Source: a virus. From it: a DNA stretch of 38,011 nucleotides. Shown here in pieces: positions 14,606 through 24,322 of the stretch. The stretch spans positions 1 to 38,011 of IMG/VR virus record IMGVR_UViG_3300042731_001106; one strand, 5' to 3'. Each line of letters begins with the position of its first letter. Position 1 is the stretch's first letter. Under the pieces are notes generated by a model. The model had not been told where the DNA came from. It searched no databases and saw only the letters and a program-made list of their open reading frames with translations. The position numbers were made by a program, and so were the translations under genes.

Positions 14606-17600
14606 TTATGCGCAAGTGGGGTTACAGTCACCCAAGTAGCTGAACAGAACTGGCCAAGGAGCAGGGACTTGGAAGTCCAGGGATCTTGGCGAAATGCCGT
14701 CAGTCACTTTAATCTGTGCCACACCCTTCATACCGATGATCGGTTGTTCAGCGTGACCGCGATCACGCAACGGTTTGATAAAGTTACAGAAGTAGTCGTT
14801 CGACGGAGTAATGCAAGCACCGTTAGAGGTGTATGCAAAGTCGTAAGTGTGATCCTGGCAAGGATCAGCAATAGCAGTCAGGTTGATCAGGTCAACCAGA
14901 TCGAACGGCGACTCAACCAGTTCGACCCACAATGTGTAGACCTTCTGAGTACCACGTGCAGGGAAGATAGCAGGTTGAATGTCATTCTTAACTGCGAAAT
15001 CCACAGGCAGGTTGATGCTTGTATCACCACGGAACGGGCAATCGCGGAGCAGACCAGTTGCAGTAGCCAGTTGTCCACTGTAGGTGCTGAAGTCACCAGT
15101 GTTGACTACGGTAGGACCGTTAGCCATATTAGCGTCATTCAGTGTGAAGACAGTTCTCGTACTACCAGTGGTAGTTGCCATATACGGGAACTCGTTAATC
15201 AAACGCAGTCTCCAGGTAAATTGACCAGCATCGATAGTGTACGAGCAGGTCACATCTTGTGTACCATTGTTGGTGACAGTGAAGTTCTGTGCACCAGCGT
15301 AGTAATCCTGAATTTGCAGTGTGTTGATGTCAATGTAAGGCAGTGCACTCAGAGGTGCAGGACCCACGTCAATAACGAAGGAGCGAATCAGAACGTTACC
15401 GAAGTAATCACCACAGGTCAGAGTAGTATCAACGAAGCCTTGATCGTGACGCAGGTAACCGTTAGAAACAGTACCAGTCCAACCGTTGTCGTATTCATAC
15501 CACCACATACCCAGTTCAGGCGGGTTAGCAATCACGCTGATCTCGTTAGAGACAGAGGAGTATGCATCACCATTGCCAAGAACAACATAGTAGGTGTTAG
15601 GATCGTTCTCACCGTGAGGAACACCCTTACAAGGCAAGTCAGTGTTACGGATAGGAACACCAGCGTTGTCTAGCGGGGGCAGCAGCTGAGAGGAGGACTG
15701 AACAGGAATCTCAATATAAGATCCACTGTAGTCAACACGCAGCGGGAACTCTTCATCGAACGAGATATAGTTCTCTCTGTAGATGCTAGCACCGTCCAGA
15801 GTACAGGAGCTATGGTATGCAGTTTGATCGTTACCATAGTCTCTTCTCGATCTGAAGTGAGGAGAGTTAAGAGGGATGTAAGTAGGATAGGTATTTGAAA
15901 GTGTATCCCAGTTGTAAGACTTAGCACCAGTTGTGGTGTTGTAGCTATACAGTTTCTTGTACCAGAGATATTCAATCATCTGGTCACTGCAGTTCAGTTC
16001 CACAGGATAGCGACCCAAGTTAGGCAATCTACCAGAGGACTGATAAGCAAGAGTGTTGGGATAGTGTGTCAACTGACCATACTCTGTGTTAACAGCGTAA
16101 GTGTTACCAGTAATTGCAGTAGCACCAGCATACATCGTGAGGTTAGGCTGTGCAGGCAGAGCAGGTCTGTTAGAAACAGTCAACTGCAGAGTGTTGGAAA
16201 GCAGAGCATTATATGTGCTCGTGAAGTCCAGGTGCTGCGATGCAAATGTGCTACCACCACTTTGACCGAAGTAGATGCTGGACAGTGGTTCACTCTCAAG
16301 TGCAATGTAATCAACAAATGCACCAGCGGTGCCAGGTGTACCATAACGGCGAACCTTAGAACCAGTGATAGTGTTGCCGATAGCAGAGGAGCGCAGTTCC
16401 AGATCCTTACCAGCCCAGGAAGGATCACTGACATCGAAGCGATAGGTAGCACCCTTAGCAACTTCAAACACAGTAGAACCAGACTGGTTCACGACGGTAG
16501 CGTAATCTGTACCAGATGCCACCAGGTCAAACGTCACGCGATAGCGCAGTTTACAGCGGAAGAACTGTTGATCCAGGTTCCACCACTTATTCACGACCAG
16601 GTTACAGATAGCCAGTTCGTGACCAGTGACATCTTCAAATCTCTCAATGTAAGAGTAGAAGTAGTTACGGGCATCGACATTATTTGTCCAGAGGTCAGGA
16701 CCTTCCTGATCACAGGATGTAGCAGCTGTAGTGTTACCAGTCGAGTACTCGTTAATGTTGTGCCAATCAGTGTTACCATCTCTAGTAGCATAGATTTGCC
16801 ACTGAGGCAGATACTCAAACCTTGCATTGTCATATCCAGTCTGATATGCAATGATTCTGAAAGCCTTATAAGTCAGAGGACGTGAATACCACTCATTTGC
16901 TGCCCAGAGAGCATTATCTTGAGGCTGTCCGTATTGCTTGGTAACAGCATCATAGTCGATAGTTTTACTGACACCACCATACTTGATCTCAATGTTCTGA
17001 ACAGTAACTGTAGTGTTAGTAAGTTGAATCGTATAGGTCTGAGTTTGCCCAGAAATATTTTCTTCAACTGTAAGTGTCAGGTCCAGCGTTGTGGTGTTAG
17101 TCAAGACACCACTCAGAACACCAGTCTCAGTATCGAATGAGAGACCAGTTCCTGCAATAGAATCACCAGTCAGAGTATAATCTCTGTCAAGGATTGTCTC
17201 GTTAGCATAGGTTCTCAGGAAAGAGACACCCAGTTGCAGGTTGACGGTATCACCAATGTTGAATGTACCCAGTGCGCCAGCGGCTGTATACCAGGTAGTC
17301 AACAGGTTGATGAACGGAGAAACAACACCACTCATCACACCAGTGTCAACACCACGGTCAACAGGCAGATAGACAATCTCGGTACCTTGACCTTGACCAG
17401 CGTCTTCTTGTGCTTCAGTCTGGAAGTACAGTTTGTTGCCAACAGGGTTCAGATCCATCCAACGTTGGATACCATCACTACGCTGCTTTGTACCTTCCAG
17501 GTTAGCAATCTTAAGAAGGTTACCACCTTGCTCAGAGTAAGAAGCAGTAAACTGTGCGGCGTTGGGCTCAATCTCAATACGATTGTTGCCAGGATCCACA

Positions 17601-20600
17601 TCAGTGATGGTGTGCCAGTAGTTCTCCATAATGTTGAACTCGATACCACCGATGTCATAGACATAGGAGCTACCAGGTGCAGGAGTGCTACCAGGGAACA
17701 CAGGATCAGAGTAGAACTCGTTACCTAAGATGTAAGGATATGCGGGATTACCATTGTCATCTTCAGTGATGAAGTATGCATAGGTACCATTCGGATAGTC
17801 AGGAGTCTTACAGTAGCGACCGTTTCTGCTATCCAGGTCACCAATGATAATACGCTCTGCCATATTAGAATGGTTATAGCAGAAGTAGTACAGAATCTTC
17901 GGTGCACTGCTTGTAGGTGTGATCTCAATAGATCTCTGTGTAGCAGTATCGAAACCAGCAGCATATTCTGCATAGGTGACAGCAACGTTCTCCAGTTTGT
18001 AAACGATACCATCCTGATAGACAGCGTTCACATCACCAACAGTCTGACCAGCCACGTGCCAACCTTGTGCTGTTGCTTCACCATAAGTGGAGAACAACAT
18101 AGCGTGGCTGGTGTTGGAAGCATCACTCTGATTAAAGATATACTTGCAACCTTTACGGAAGTTAAATGCAGGCTTCTCTTCATTACCTGTCAGACCACCA
18201 CCAGAGATATAATAACGACCACCAGAACCAGTATTGGTAGCACTAGAAACCTGAACAGTAAATGTAGTTTCTAATGCATCTTGATCGATGTTACCTTGAT
18301 ACTCATAGTCCTCAACAAATGCACCATAAGGATAGGTGCTAACAGCGGGACGTGAACCAAACATATCAGGCACTCTGTTTGGCAGCTTCAGTTCATATGC
18401 AGTCTTCATACGAATAACAGAAGACGATGCATCTAAAGCATCAGAGTATCCATAAGGACCATAGATCGGATAGCCATCGAAGGACATACCCAAGATCTTA
18501 GAGTGACCATTTGTATGACGCTTATAATCACCCTGAACGTTGCTGTTGACGTTCACAGTGTTACCCATTCTGATGCCTGTACCGACATAGTAGAGGGTGT
18601 TAGGAGCGTCCTGAGGGACGACAATCGTTACCGTACGCTCAGATGCAGTCGCGAAGGAGTTTGCATAGGTCACAGCGTCTACAGCAGCGCCATTAAGGCG
18701 ATATGTGACGCCACTGCTATACTTCACACCACCATTATGCACACCATCGTCTGTAGTTGACAGATAGATGGGGTTGCCAGTGTTGGTAGAGTCGTTCTGG
18801 TTAAAGATATATGTGTTACCTCTGGTGAAGTTAATTGTAGGAGCAGCAGTAGGAGTCGTGAACTCATCACCACGGATCACGAACTGATCATCAGAACCAG
18901 TGCCGAAGTATGGATCACCAGACTCCTTAGCAGCCACAGTAACCACATAGTTGACAGTTCTATAACCCAGATCGAAGTAAGTAGAACTCAGGTAACTAGA
19001 TGCAGTGATAGCAGATGTACCATATGCAGCGAGCAGTTTGCTGCTGTTGTAACCATAAACATTCGCAGCGTTGGGGAAACCACCGTAAGCATCTTCACCG
19101 ACCAAGTTACCATTAGTCACGCTGTTGTAAGTCCAACCAGGAGTCGGTCCTTCTTCCTTACTGTAGTGATACATCAGAACACCAGTGGTAGTAAGACCGA
19201 AGGGGTTGTTACTACGAAGAGGTTTCTCTGTTCTAACAGTAGTACCATAGTTGGTACCACCTCTCCAGTTAAAGTTCTGGTTGAATGAATGACTACCAAC
19301 GCTATTCGGGTTACCAGATGTAATAGCAATCGTGGCAACACCAGTAGCCTGAATACCACCAGCAACGTTCGGAGGATCAATAACAACTGTAGGTGCCAGG
19401 TTGTATCCACTACCAGCATCAACAATCGTCAGACCAGACACATAACCATCCAGCACCGACAGGTTTGCAGTTGCTGCAGCACCAACACCACCGCCACCAG
19501 TAAATGACACGTTAGCGTAGGTATAACCAACACCAGCTTCATCCACTGTGACGCCAGACACAACACCAATCTGTGTACCAATGGTACAACCAGCAGATGC
19601 AGGTTGCTCGAAGACAGGGTTCTGAGGTGCATTCATTGCCTCAGTAACTGCTTCACCATAGTATTGATCACCCAGAATGTACGGGAATGCAGGGTTGTTA
19701 GATGCATCAACCGTCATAAAGTAAGCGTAAGTACCACCAGGGAACTCAGGTGTGATACCGAATCTACCGTTGCGACGGTCAAGAGAACCAGTTCCCACAT
19801 ATTCATAGTCTTCCACAAACGAACCCATCGGATATGCAGTTGTAGAGGGTGCATAACCTTGTGGCTCAGAGAGTGTGATCGTACCCGTCATTGCCTGAGC
19901 ATTCTCAGACACATAGTAATAGGTACCTGCTGCAGCAGTTGTTGTATTCCACAGAATAGTAGCGTTGTGACTACCATTGTTCGTCACAGAAGCAACAACC
20001 TGAGTCGGGTTGTAAGGAGCAGGAACAGTCTGGATCCACATCGGGTGGGTCACAGTTGTACCACCGCCGCCACCAGCAGATTGAATAGTGATCGTACCGA
20101 CCATATTACTGTGATACTCACACTGATAGTAGTAAGTACCAGCAGAACCAGCACCAGGAGTCCAAGAAACAGTACCAGACTCAGTACCTTGGTTAGTAAC
20201 ACCAGTGATCTGGTTACCAGTACCAGTACCAGCCTGTGTCTTCAGGTAGAACGGGTGACCAGATGCAGACACCGTGAAGTTGATAGTATCACCTTCGTAG
20301 AATGTCAATGCAGGGTCAGAACCATTGATATTACCAGATCTGTCGGAACCAGAGACACTGTAGTCACTAGCGCTAGATGCAGTAACAACTAAGTTGTAGG
20401 TATTCGGTGTGCTACCGCCGCCGCCACCAGTGGTGTAAGAAGCGTTAACATTGAACACAAGGTTATCACCAACATTAGCAGCGATTGCAACGTCAGTACC
20501 TGCCGATTGCCCCGTGAAATCATAGTCCAGCGAATCATCTGCGGTAACACTCCAGTTGTAAGTAGAACCAGCATACTGATCACCAGGACGTGAACTTCTT

Positions 20601-23600
20601 AGTGAGTAAGAAGATGTCATTCTCGCCAGTGTAGTTGGCGATGCAGGGCTAGCGTAACCAATGGGACCATAGATGGGATATCCATCATATGCATAACCAA
20701 TGATCGGAGAGTGAGCAGTTGCTTCAGTAATGTCTCTCGTGGTATGAGAAGGCAATGCAGCAGTGTTAGCAGTAGTTGTAACAGATGCAGCGTTACCGTA
20801 TCCAGAATACAGAGAGCAATAGTAGAAAAGGTTGGGGCTGTTAGGTTGCAGCTGCAGATATGTACCAGTTCCAGCCTGTCCATCACCAGGTGTACCCTGA
20901 TAGCGGATACCAACTTCATACTCAACACCACCTTGAGTGTGGATACCGTCTTGAGTAGCAGAGAGACGGAAGGGGTAACCAGTGTTAGAAGAATCAGACT
21001 GATCGAAGAAGTAAGTATTACCTTCAGTCAGAATGATGTTAGGAGTCAAGCCAGCATTCAGATAATACTTAGAAGCAGTGACTGTGACTGTATATGTTGT
21101 AGTAGAACCTTTCCAAGTATTGAGAAGGAACTTAGCATTGTTGTAGTAGTACGCACCACTAGAATCAGTGGCACCACCACCATTGTCAGCACCAAACTTC
21201 GCAGAGTTGAAGATAGTGTTGAATGTATATCCAGTTGGGCAACCAGTACCATCAGGCAGGTCAGTATTAAGACCGTGTGAATAGTGACGCAGTTGAACAC
21301 CATTAAGTGCCAGACCAACACTAGGTTCTGCTGTAGACAGCATAGGTGTCGCATCAGCAAGGTTTCTACCACCACGGTAGATCCAGGTGTGGTTGTAGGA
21401 CTGACCAGTAATGCCGTTAGAGTTGTTAGCATTAGGGAAGTTACCATACAATGCAGGCTGAGGCAGGTTGTCAGAAACTGCAGTCAGTGCACGTGTGGTC
21501 TGGTTCAGAGACACAGATGTAGTAGATCCACCACCGCTAACGAAACTGGAGTCAGGTGCCCAGTTAGTAGCACCTTGGTTAGGTGGAGCAGATGGAGCAA
21601 TCGTGACGGTAGGTGCCTCAGAATATCCAGAACCAGGGTTGGAGATATTAGCACCAGTCACAACACCATCGGTCACGATGGCAGTTGCAGCAGCACCTTG
21701 ACCACCGCCACCACCGAAGGTGATAGCAGGCAGGTTCAGTGGGTTGTAACCAGAACCACCGTTAGTAATGGTGATAGTAGTAACACCACCACCAGTCAGT
21801 GAGATCTGTGCTGTAGCAGTTGCACCTTGACCATCACCAGTAATCTCAACTGTAGGTACAGTAGTGTATCCAGAACCAGGTTGATCAACGTTGATGCTAG
21901 TCACAGCACCACCAGTTAGTGTGATCGATGCAGTTGCAGTAGCATCAGATCCACCACCACCAGTGAACGAAACACCAGGTGTCAAGGTGTAACCAGAACC
22001 TTGGTTCTGCACAGTCAGGTTAGAGATGTAACCAGATGTACCACCAGAGGGGAAGGTACCGACAAGACCAGGAGAAGGGTTGTTGTCAGTGACCATATTC
22101 AGCAGACCACCAGCCACATAGTATGCAGCAGTAGCAGATGAACCACTGCTCACCCACACATCAGTAATGATGTCTTCTGCGGGAGCAGCACGCGGAACAC
22201 GGAACTGAATTTTGTCACCCAGAGTAGGATTAAAGCGAGCGTATTCACTACCCAGTGTGATGCTAACAACGTTAGATGCAGCACCAGTACCAATGAAAGA
22301 GTTGACACCATCCAACGTGATCTCATCGAGATCATTGTAAGGATACTGACTGACAGTACCACCACCAAATTCTTGACCCACAGGAGCAGTGGTAGATCCA
22401 CTATATGCTCTCTCGTAGTCCCAATCAATGTTTCTGCGCAACCATTCTTTTGCCATTGCAGGCACAGATTTACCTTCATAGGTTGCTCTGTTCTGATAGC
22501 CCTTCACACCCAGGTACTGACAGACCACACCAGCAGTCAGAGGACCAGAGAAGGATGTACCTTGAATACAACCGTAGTAACTAGAAGTAACAGTATTGTA
22601 TGCACTGTTGCTGTTCCAGTAATACAGAGGAACGTAAATAGACTCACCAGGTGCACTAGTGGTAACACCAGTACCGTAGTTAGAGAACGTGGTGAAGGTA
22701 TCGATCATCGTGGTTGCACCCACAGAGATCTTGTCACAAATACCTTCCATATTGTACTGATAGTCTTGAGGACCAGCAGTACGAGGACCAGGGTTGAACT
22801 TAGCCTGGTAACCACCATACTGAACGTTGTAACCGAAACCGTTACCAGCGGAACGAACGAACACAATACCAGCATCATTTGCTGACTTCTCGTAATCGTC
22901 CATTGCAGTGTCTGCCTCATAGGCACCACTGTCAAATCCAGGTTCGTTCTGAGGAACGAAACGATAGTTCTCGGAAGGAATGTTAACACCAACAGATGCG
23001 TTGATCACAGCAGGTCTGTTGTTACCCTTCCAGTTTGGATGGCTAGGATCGTTATGGTTGATAATAGCAAGGATAGCATTCACATAACTGGACAACAGTC
23101 CACTACCATTACTACCCTGAGTCTTCAGAGCATAGATCCTAGTTTTTCTAGAGACACCGTGCTGTAAACCAGTAGCACAGATGGCACAGTTTGTACCGTG
23201 ACCATTGTCATCTTCATTAGAGTTTGCCTCACCATTAACAGTGTAACCAGAGTTATACCCAGGAACCTCATAAACACGATAGTTTGCCTGCTCAGTAGCA
23301 CCGTTCAGGTCAGTAACGTGATCAGGGTGATACAGTTCAGGGTGGAGATTAGCACCAGTTGCGTTGACAGGACGTGACGCACCACGCACACCAGCGTCAA
23401 TCACATACAGGTCAACACCATCACCATCTTCGGTGTAGGAGTACAGACCATAGTCAAGACCATTAGTCTGCTGAGAAATTCTTGCCAGATACCACTTACA
23501 GAACATTGTGGCTCTGAAGTGAACTGTAGGAGCAACAAATTCACTGCCACGCACACCCACCTTGGGTGTTTCTTGGGCGTAAATGTAAATCTGCTTTGGT

Positions 23601-24289
23601 GTTGTCTGGGTGTAAGTAAGACTAATCTGCGCACCAGCGGTACCAGGTGTACCAACACGGGTCACACCAACATTATACTCAGTACCACCATTGTGTGTAC
23701 CATCAGGAGTGGTAGAGAACGCAGGAGTATAGTTAAAGTTTGACGGATCAGAGACATTGAGAATCAGCGTATGTCCTGGCATCAGGAATGTCAGCTGAGG
23801 GCACTCGTAAATTACCTCTGCAAAGTACTTCGGACCAGAAGTAGTATTGGTGATAGTAACATCGATTTCATAATTAGTACCAGCACCAACGCTATAGGGG
23901 ATAACGTTACCGTATGCTTGAGGACTGATCTGTTGGGCAAGCAGGTCAGGATCATCATTTTCGGTAGCCAGAGCAGTAGCAACGGCTAAACGATCAGTCT
24001 CAATAGGGAGAACATCACTATCATTCAGATTATTAGCAATCTGTGCATCTTCATAGACACCAGTGATAGTCGTTTCTCTATCCCAGATAGCAGAATGCAC
24101 CTCTGGAAAATCATCACCCTTAAGGATATTGATGAAGTTATCGTCTTTCGACGAGAAATCCAAGAAGATTGTCTTAATTCTAGAAAGATCTTGGAAACTC
24201 TCTAGAGTCGTAAAACGCTGCTTTGCTCTCTCGATTACAGCAGCTGCTTGATTTTCTTTAGAAATCCTTGCAATAATTCTATTGCTCAT
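14606..24289 (-). CDS. Giant virion protein with subtilisin-like protease domain and copper-site-like repeats
   Basis: A 3227-residue protein with no signal peptide seen. Domains in order: a degenerate cupredoxin-like repeat (about 165-245); a subtilase (S8) domain with D298 (YVIDAG), H364 (NGHGTN), N483 (SAGNGF) and S579 (GTSFSGP); Gly-rich GSGY repeats (about 750-920 and 1575-1660); YHYH-like segments (DGYPIYGP at about 1200 and 1935); cupredoxin-like repeats with full His...CxxHxxM sets (H1345/C1390/H1393/M1396 and H2062/C2137/H2140/M2143); further degenerate copies (about 1087-1167, 1415-1465, 1823-1910 and 2609-2684); a putative-Ig segment with GLSFDTETGVLSG (about 2382); and beta-rich sequence to the end. 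A late octamer lies 35 bases upstream. It is probably a fibre or adhesin. The protease might process virion proteins or attack host surface proteins. The fold calls other than the subtilase are inference. Confidence 0.85.
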   Translation of the reverse strand: MSNRIIARISKENQAAAVIERAKQRFTTLESFQDLSRIKTIFLDFSSKDDNFINILKGDDFPEVHSAIWDRETTITGVYEDAQIANNLNDSDVLPIETDRLAVATALATENDDPDLLAQQISPQAYGNVIPYSVGAGTNYEIDVTITNTTSGPKYFAEVIYECPQLTFLMPGHTLILNVSDPSNFNYTPAFSTTPDGTHNGGTEYNVGVTRVGTPGTAGAQISLTYTQTTPKQIYIYAQETPKVGVRGSEFVAPTVHFRATMFCKWYLARISQQTNGLDYGLYSYTEDGDGVDLYVIDAGVRGASRPVNATGANLHPELYHPDHVTDLNGATEQANYRVYEVPGYNSGYTVNGEANSNEDDNGHGTNCAICATGLQHGVSRKTRIYALKTQGSNGSGLLSSYVNAILAIINHNDPSHPNWKGNNRPAVINASVGVNIPSENYRFVPQNEPGFDSGAYEADTAMDDYEKSANDAGIVFVRSAGNGFGYNVQYGGYQAKFNPGPRTAGPQDYQYNMEGICDKISVGATTMIDTFTTFSNYGTGVTTSAPGESIYVPLYYWNSNSAYNTVTSSYYGCIQGTSFSGPLTAGVVCQYLGVKGYQNRATYEGKSVPAMAKEWLRRNIDWDYERAYSGSTTAPVGQEFGGGTVSQYPYNDLDEITLDGVNSFIGTGAASNVVSITLGSEYARFNPTLGDKIQFRVPRAAPAEDIITDVWVSSGSSATAAYYVAGGLLNMVTDNNPSPGLVGTFPSGGTSGYISNLTVQNQGSGYTLTPGVSFTGGGGSDATATASITLTGGAVTSINVDQPGSGYTTVPTVEITGDGQGATATAQISLTGGGVTTITITNGGSGYNPLNLPAITFGGGGGQGAAATAIVTDGVVTGANISNPGSGYSEAPTVTIAPSAPPNQGATNWAPDSSFVSGGGSTTSVSLNQTTRALTAVSDNLPQPALYGNFPNANNSNGITGQSYNHTWIYRGGRNLADATPMLSTAEPSVGLALNGVQLRHYSHGLNTDLPDGTGCPTGYTFNTIFNSAKFGADNGGGATDSSGAYYYNNAKFLLNTWKGSTTTYTVTVTASKYYLNAGLTPNIILTEGNTYFFDQSDSSNTGYPFRLSATQDGIHTQGGVEYEVGIRYQGTPGDGQAGTGTYLQLQPNSPNLFYYCSLYSGYGNAASVTTTANTAALPSHTTRDITEATAHSPIIGYAYDGYPIYGPIGYASPASPTTLARMTSSYSLRSSRPGDQYAGSTYNWSVTADDSLDYDFTGQSAGTDVAIAANVGDNLVFNVNASYTTGGGGGSTPNTYNLVVTASSASDYSVSGSDRSGNINGSDPALTFYEGDTINFTVSASGHPFYLKTQAGTGTGNQITGVTNQGTESGTVSWTPGAGSAGTYYYQCEYHSNMVGTITIQSAGGGGGTTVTHPMWIQTVPAPYNPTQVVASVTNNGSHNATILWNTTTAAAGTYYYVSENAQAMTGTITLSEPQGYAPSTTAYPMGSFVEDYEYVGTGSLDRRNGRFGITPEFPGGTYAYFMTVDASNNPAFPYILGDQYYGEAVTEAMNAPQNPVFEQPASAGCTIGTQIGVVSGVTVDEAGVGYTYANVSFTGGGGVGAAATANLSVLDGYVSGLTIVDAGSGYNLAPTVVIDPPNVAGGIQATGVATIAITSGNPNSVGSHSFNQNFNWRGGTNYGTTVRTEKPLRSNNPFGLTTTGVLMYHYSKEEGPTPGWTYNSVTNGNLVGEDAYGGFPNAANVYGYNSSKLLAAYGTSAITASSYLSSTYFDLGYRTVNYVVTVAAKESGDPYFGTGSDDQFVIRGDEFTTPTAAPTINFTRGNTYIFNQNDSTNTGNPIYLSTTDDGVHNGGVKYSSGVTYRLNGAAVDAVTYANSFATASERTVTIVVPQDAPNTLYYVGTGIRMGNTVNVNSNVQGDYKRHTNGHSKILGMSFDGYPIYGPYGYSDALDASSSVIRMKTAYELKLPNRVPDMFGSRPAVSTYPYGAFVEDYEYQGNIDQDALETTFTVQVSSATNTGSGGRYYISGGGLTGNEEKPAFNFRKGCKYIFNQSDASNTSHAMLFSTYGEATAQGWHVAGQTVGDVNAVYQDGIVYKLENVAVTYAEYAAGFDTATQRSIEITPTSSAPKILYYFCYNHSNMAERIIIGDLDSRNGRYCKTPDYPNGTYAYFITEDDNGNPAYPYILGNEFYSDPVFPGSTPAPGSSYVYDIGGIEFNIMENYWHTITDVDPGNNRIEIEPNAAQFTASYSEQGGNLLKIANLEGTKQRSDGIQRWMDLNPVGNKLYFQTEAQEDAGQGQGTEIVYLPVDRGVDTGVMSGVVSPFINLLTTWYTAAGALGTFNIGDTVNLQLGVSFLRTYANETILDRDYTLTGDSIAGTGLSFDTETGVLSGVLTNTTTLDLTLTVEENISGQTQTYTIQLTNTTVTVQNIEIKYGGVSKTIDYDAVTKQYGQPQDNALWAANEWYSRPLTYKAFRIIAYQTGYDNARFEYLPQWQIYATRDGNTDWHNINEYSTGNTTAATSCDQEGPDLWTNNVDARNYFYSYIERFEDVTGHELAICNLVVNKWWNLDQQFFRCKLRYRVTFDLVASGTDYATVVNQSGSTVFEVAKGATYRFDVSDPSWAGKDLELRSSAIGNTITGSKVRRYGTPGTAGAFVDYIALESEPLSSIYFGQSGGSTFASQHLDFTSTYNALLSNTLQLTVSNRPALPAQPNLTMYAGATAITGNTYAVNTEYGQLTHYPNTLAYQSSGRLPNLGRYPVELNCSDQMIEYLWYKKLYSYNTTTGAKSYNWDTLSNTYPTYIPLNSPHFRSRRDYGNDQTAYHSSCTLDGASIYRENYISFDEEFPLRVDYSGSYIEIPVQSSSQLLPPLDNAGVPIRNTDLPCKGVPHGENDPNTYYVVLGNGDAYSSVSNEISVIANPPELGMWWYEYDNGWTGTVSNGYLRHDQGFVDTTLTCGDYFGNVLIRSFVIDVGPAPLSALPYIDINTLQIQDYYAGAQNFTVTNNGTQDVTCSYTIDAGQFTWRLRLINEFPYMATTTGSTRTVFTLNDANMANGPTVVNTGDFSTYSGQLATATGLLRDCPFRGDTSINLPVDFAVKNDIQPAIFPARGTQKVYTLWVELVESPFDLVDLINLTAIADPCQDHTYDFAYTSNGACITPSNDYFCNFIKPLRDRGHAEQPIIGMKGVAQIKVTDGISPRSLDFQVPAPWPVLFSYLGDCNPTCA
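19320..19560 (-). repeat. Second block of GSGY-type coding repeats
   Basis: Within the giant gene, residues about 1575-1660 contain two more copies of the Gly-rich unit (VDEAGVGYTYANVSFTGGGG; LTIVDAGSGYNLAPTVVIDP). They are separated by about 650 residues from the first block. Confidence 0.6.
21575..22035 (-). repeat. Tandem GSGY-type coding repeats in giant gene
   Basis: Residues about 752-905 contain four tandem units of roughly 38-45 residues. Each carries GSGY or GSGYxxxP, then a hydrophobic-T-GGGG stretch, then an Ala/Thr-rich stretch (ATATAQISLTGG), then V-T-x-I/A-x-I/V. Nucleotide similarity between units is evident from recurring ccaccaccagt/ttgcagtagc patterns. They probably form a repetitive beta shaft. 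Confidence 0.65.
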
Positions 24290-24322
24290 TATCCGAAAAC
24301 GATACAGTACTTACCCTAGAGG

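Noticed and set aside
14588-15673. Long plus-strand open frame (361 codons) opposite the giant gene
   Set aside because: It is rich in Ser, Thr, Cys, Val and Arg with no protein-like pattern, lies entirely antisense to a well-supported gene, and has no ribosome binding site or neighbours in that direction.
19320-22035. Repetitive stretch as a CRISPR array or non-coding repeat
   Set aside because: The repeats are in frame, unequal in length and encode Gly-rich protein units. There are no short identical repeats with unique spacers.
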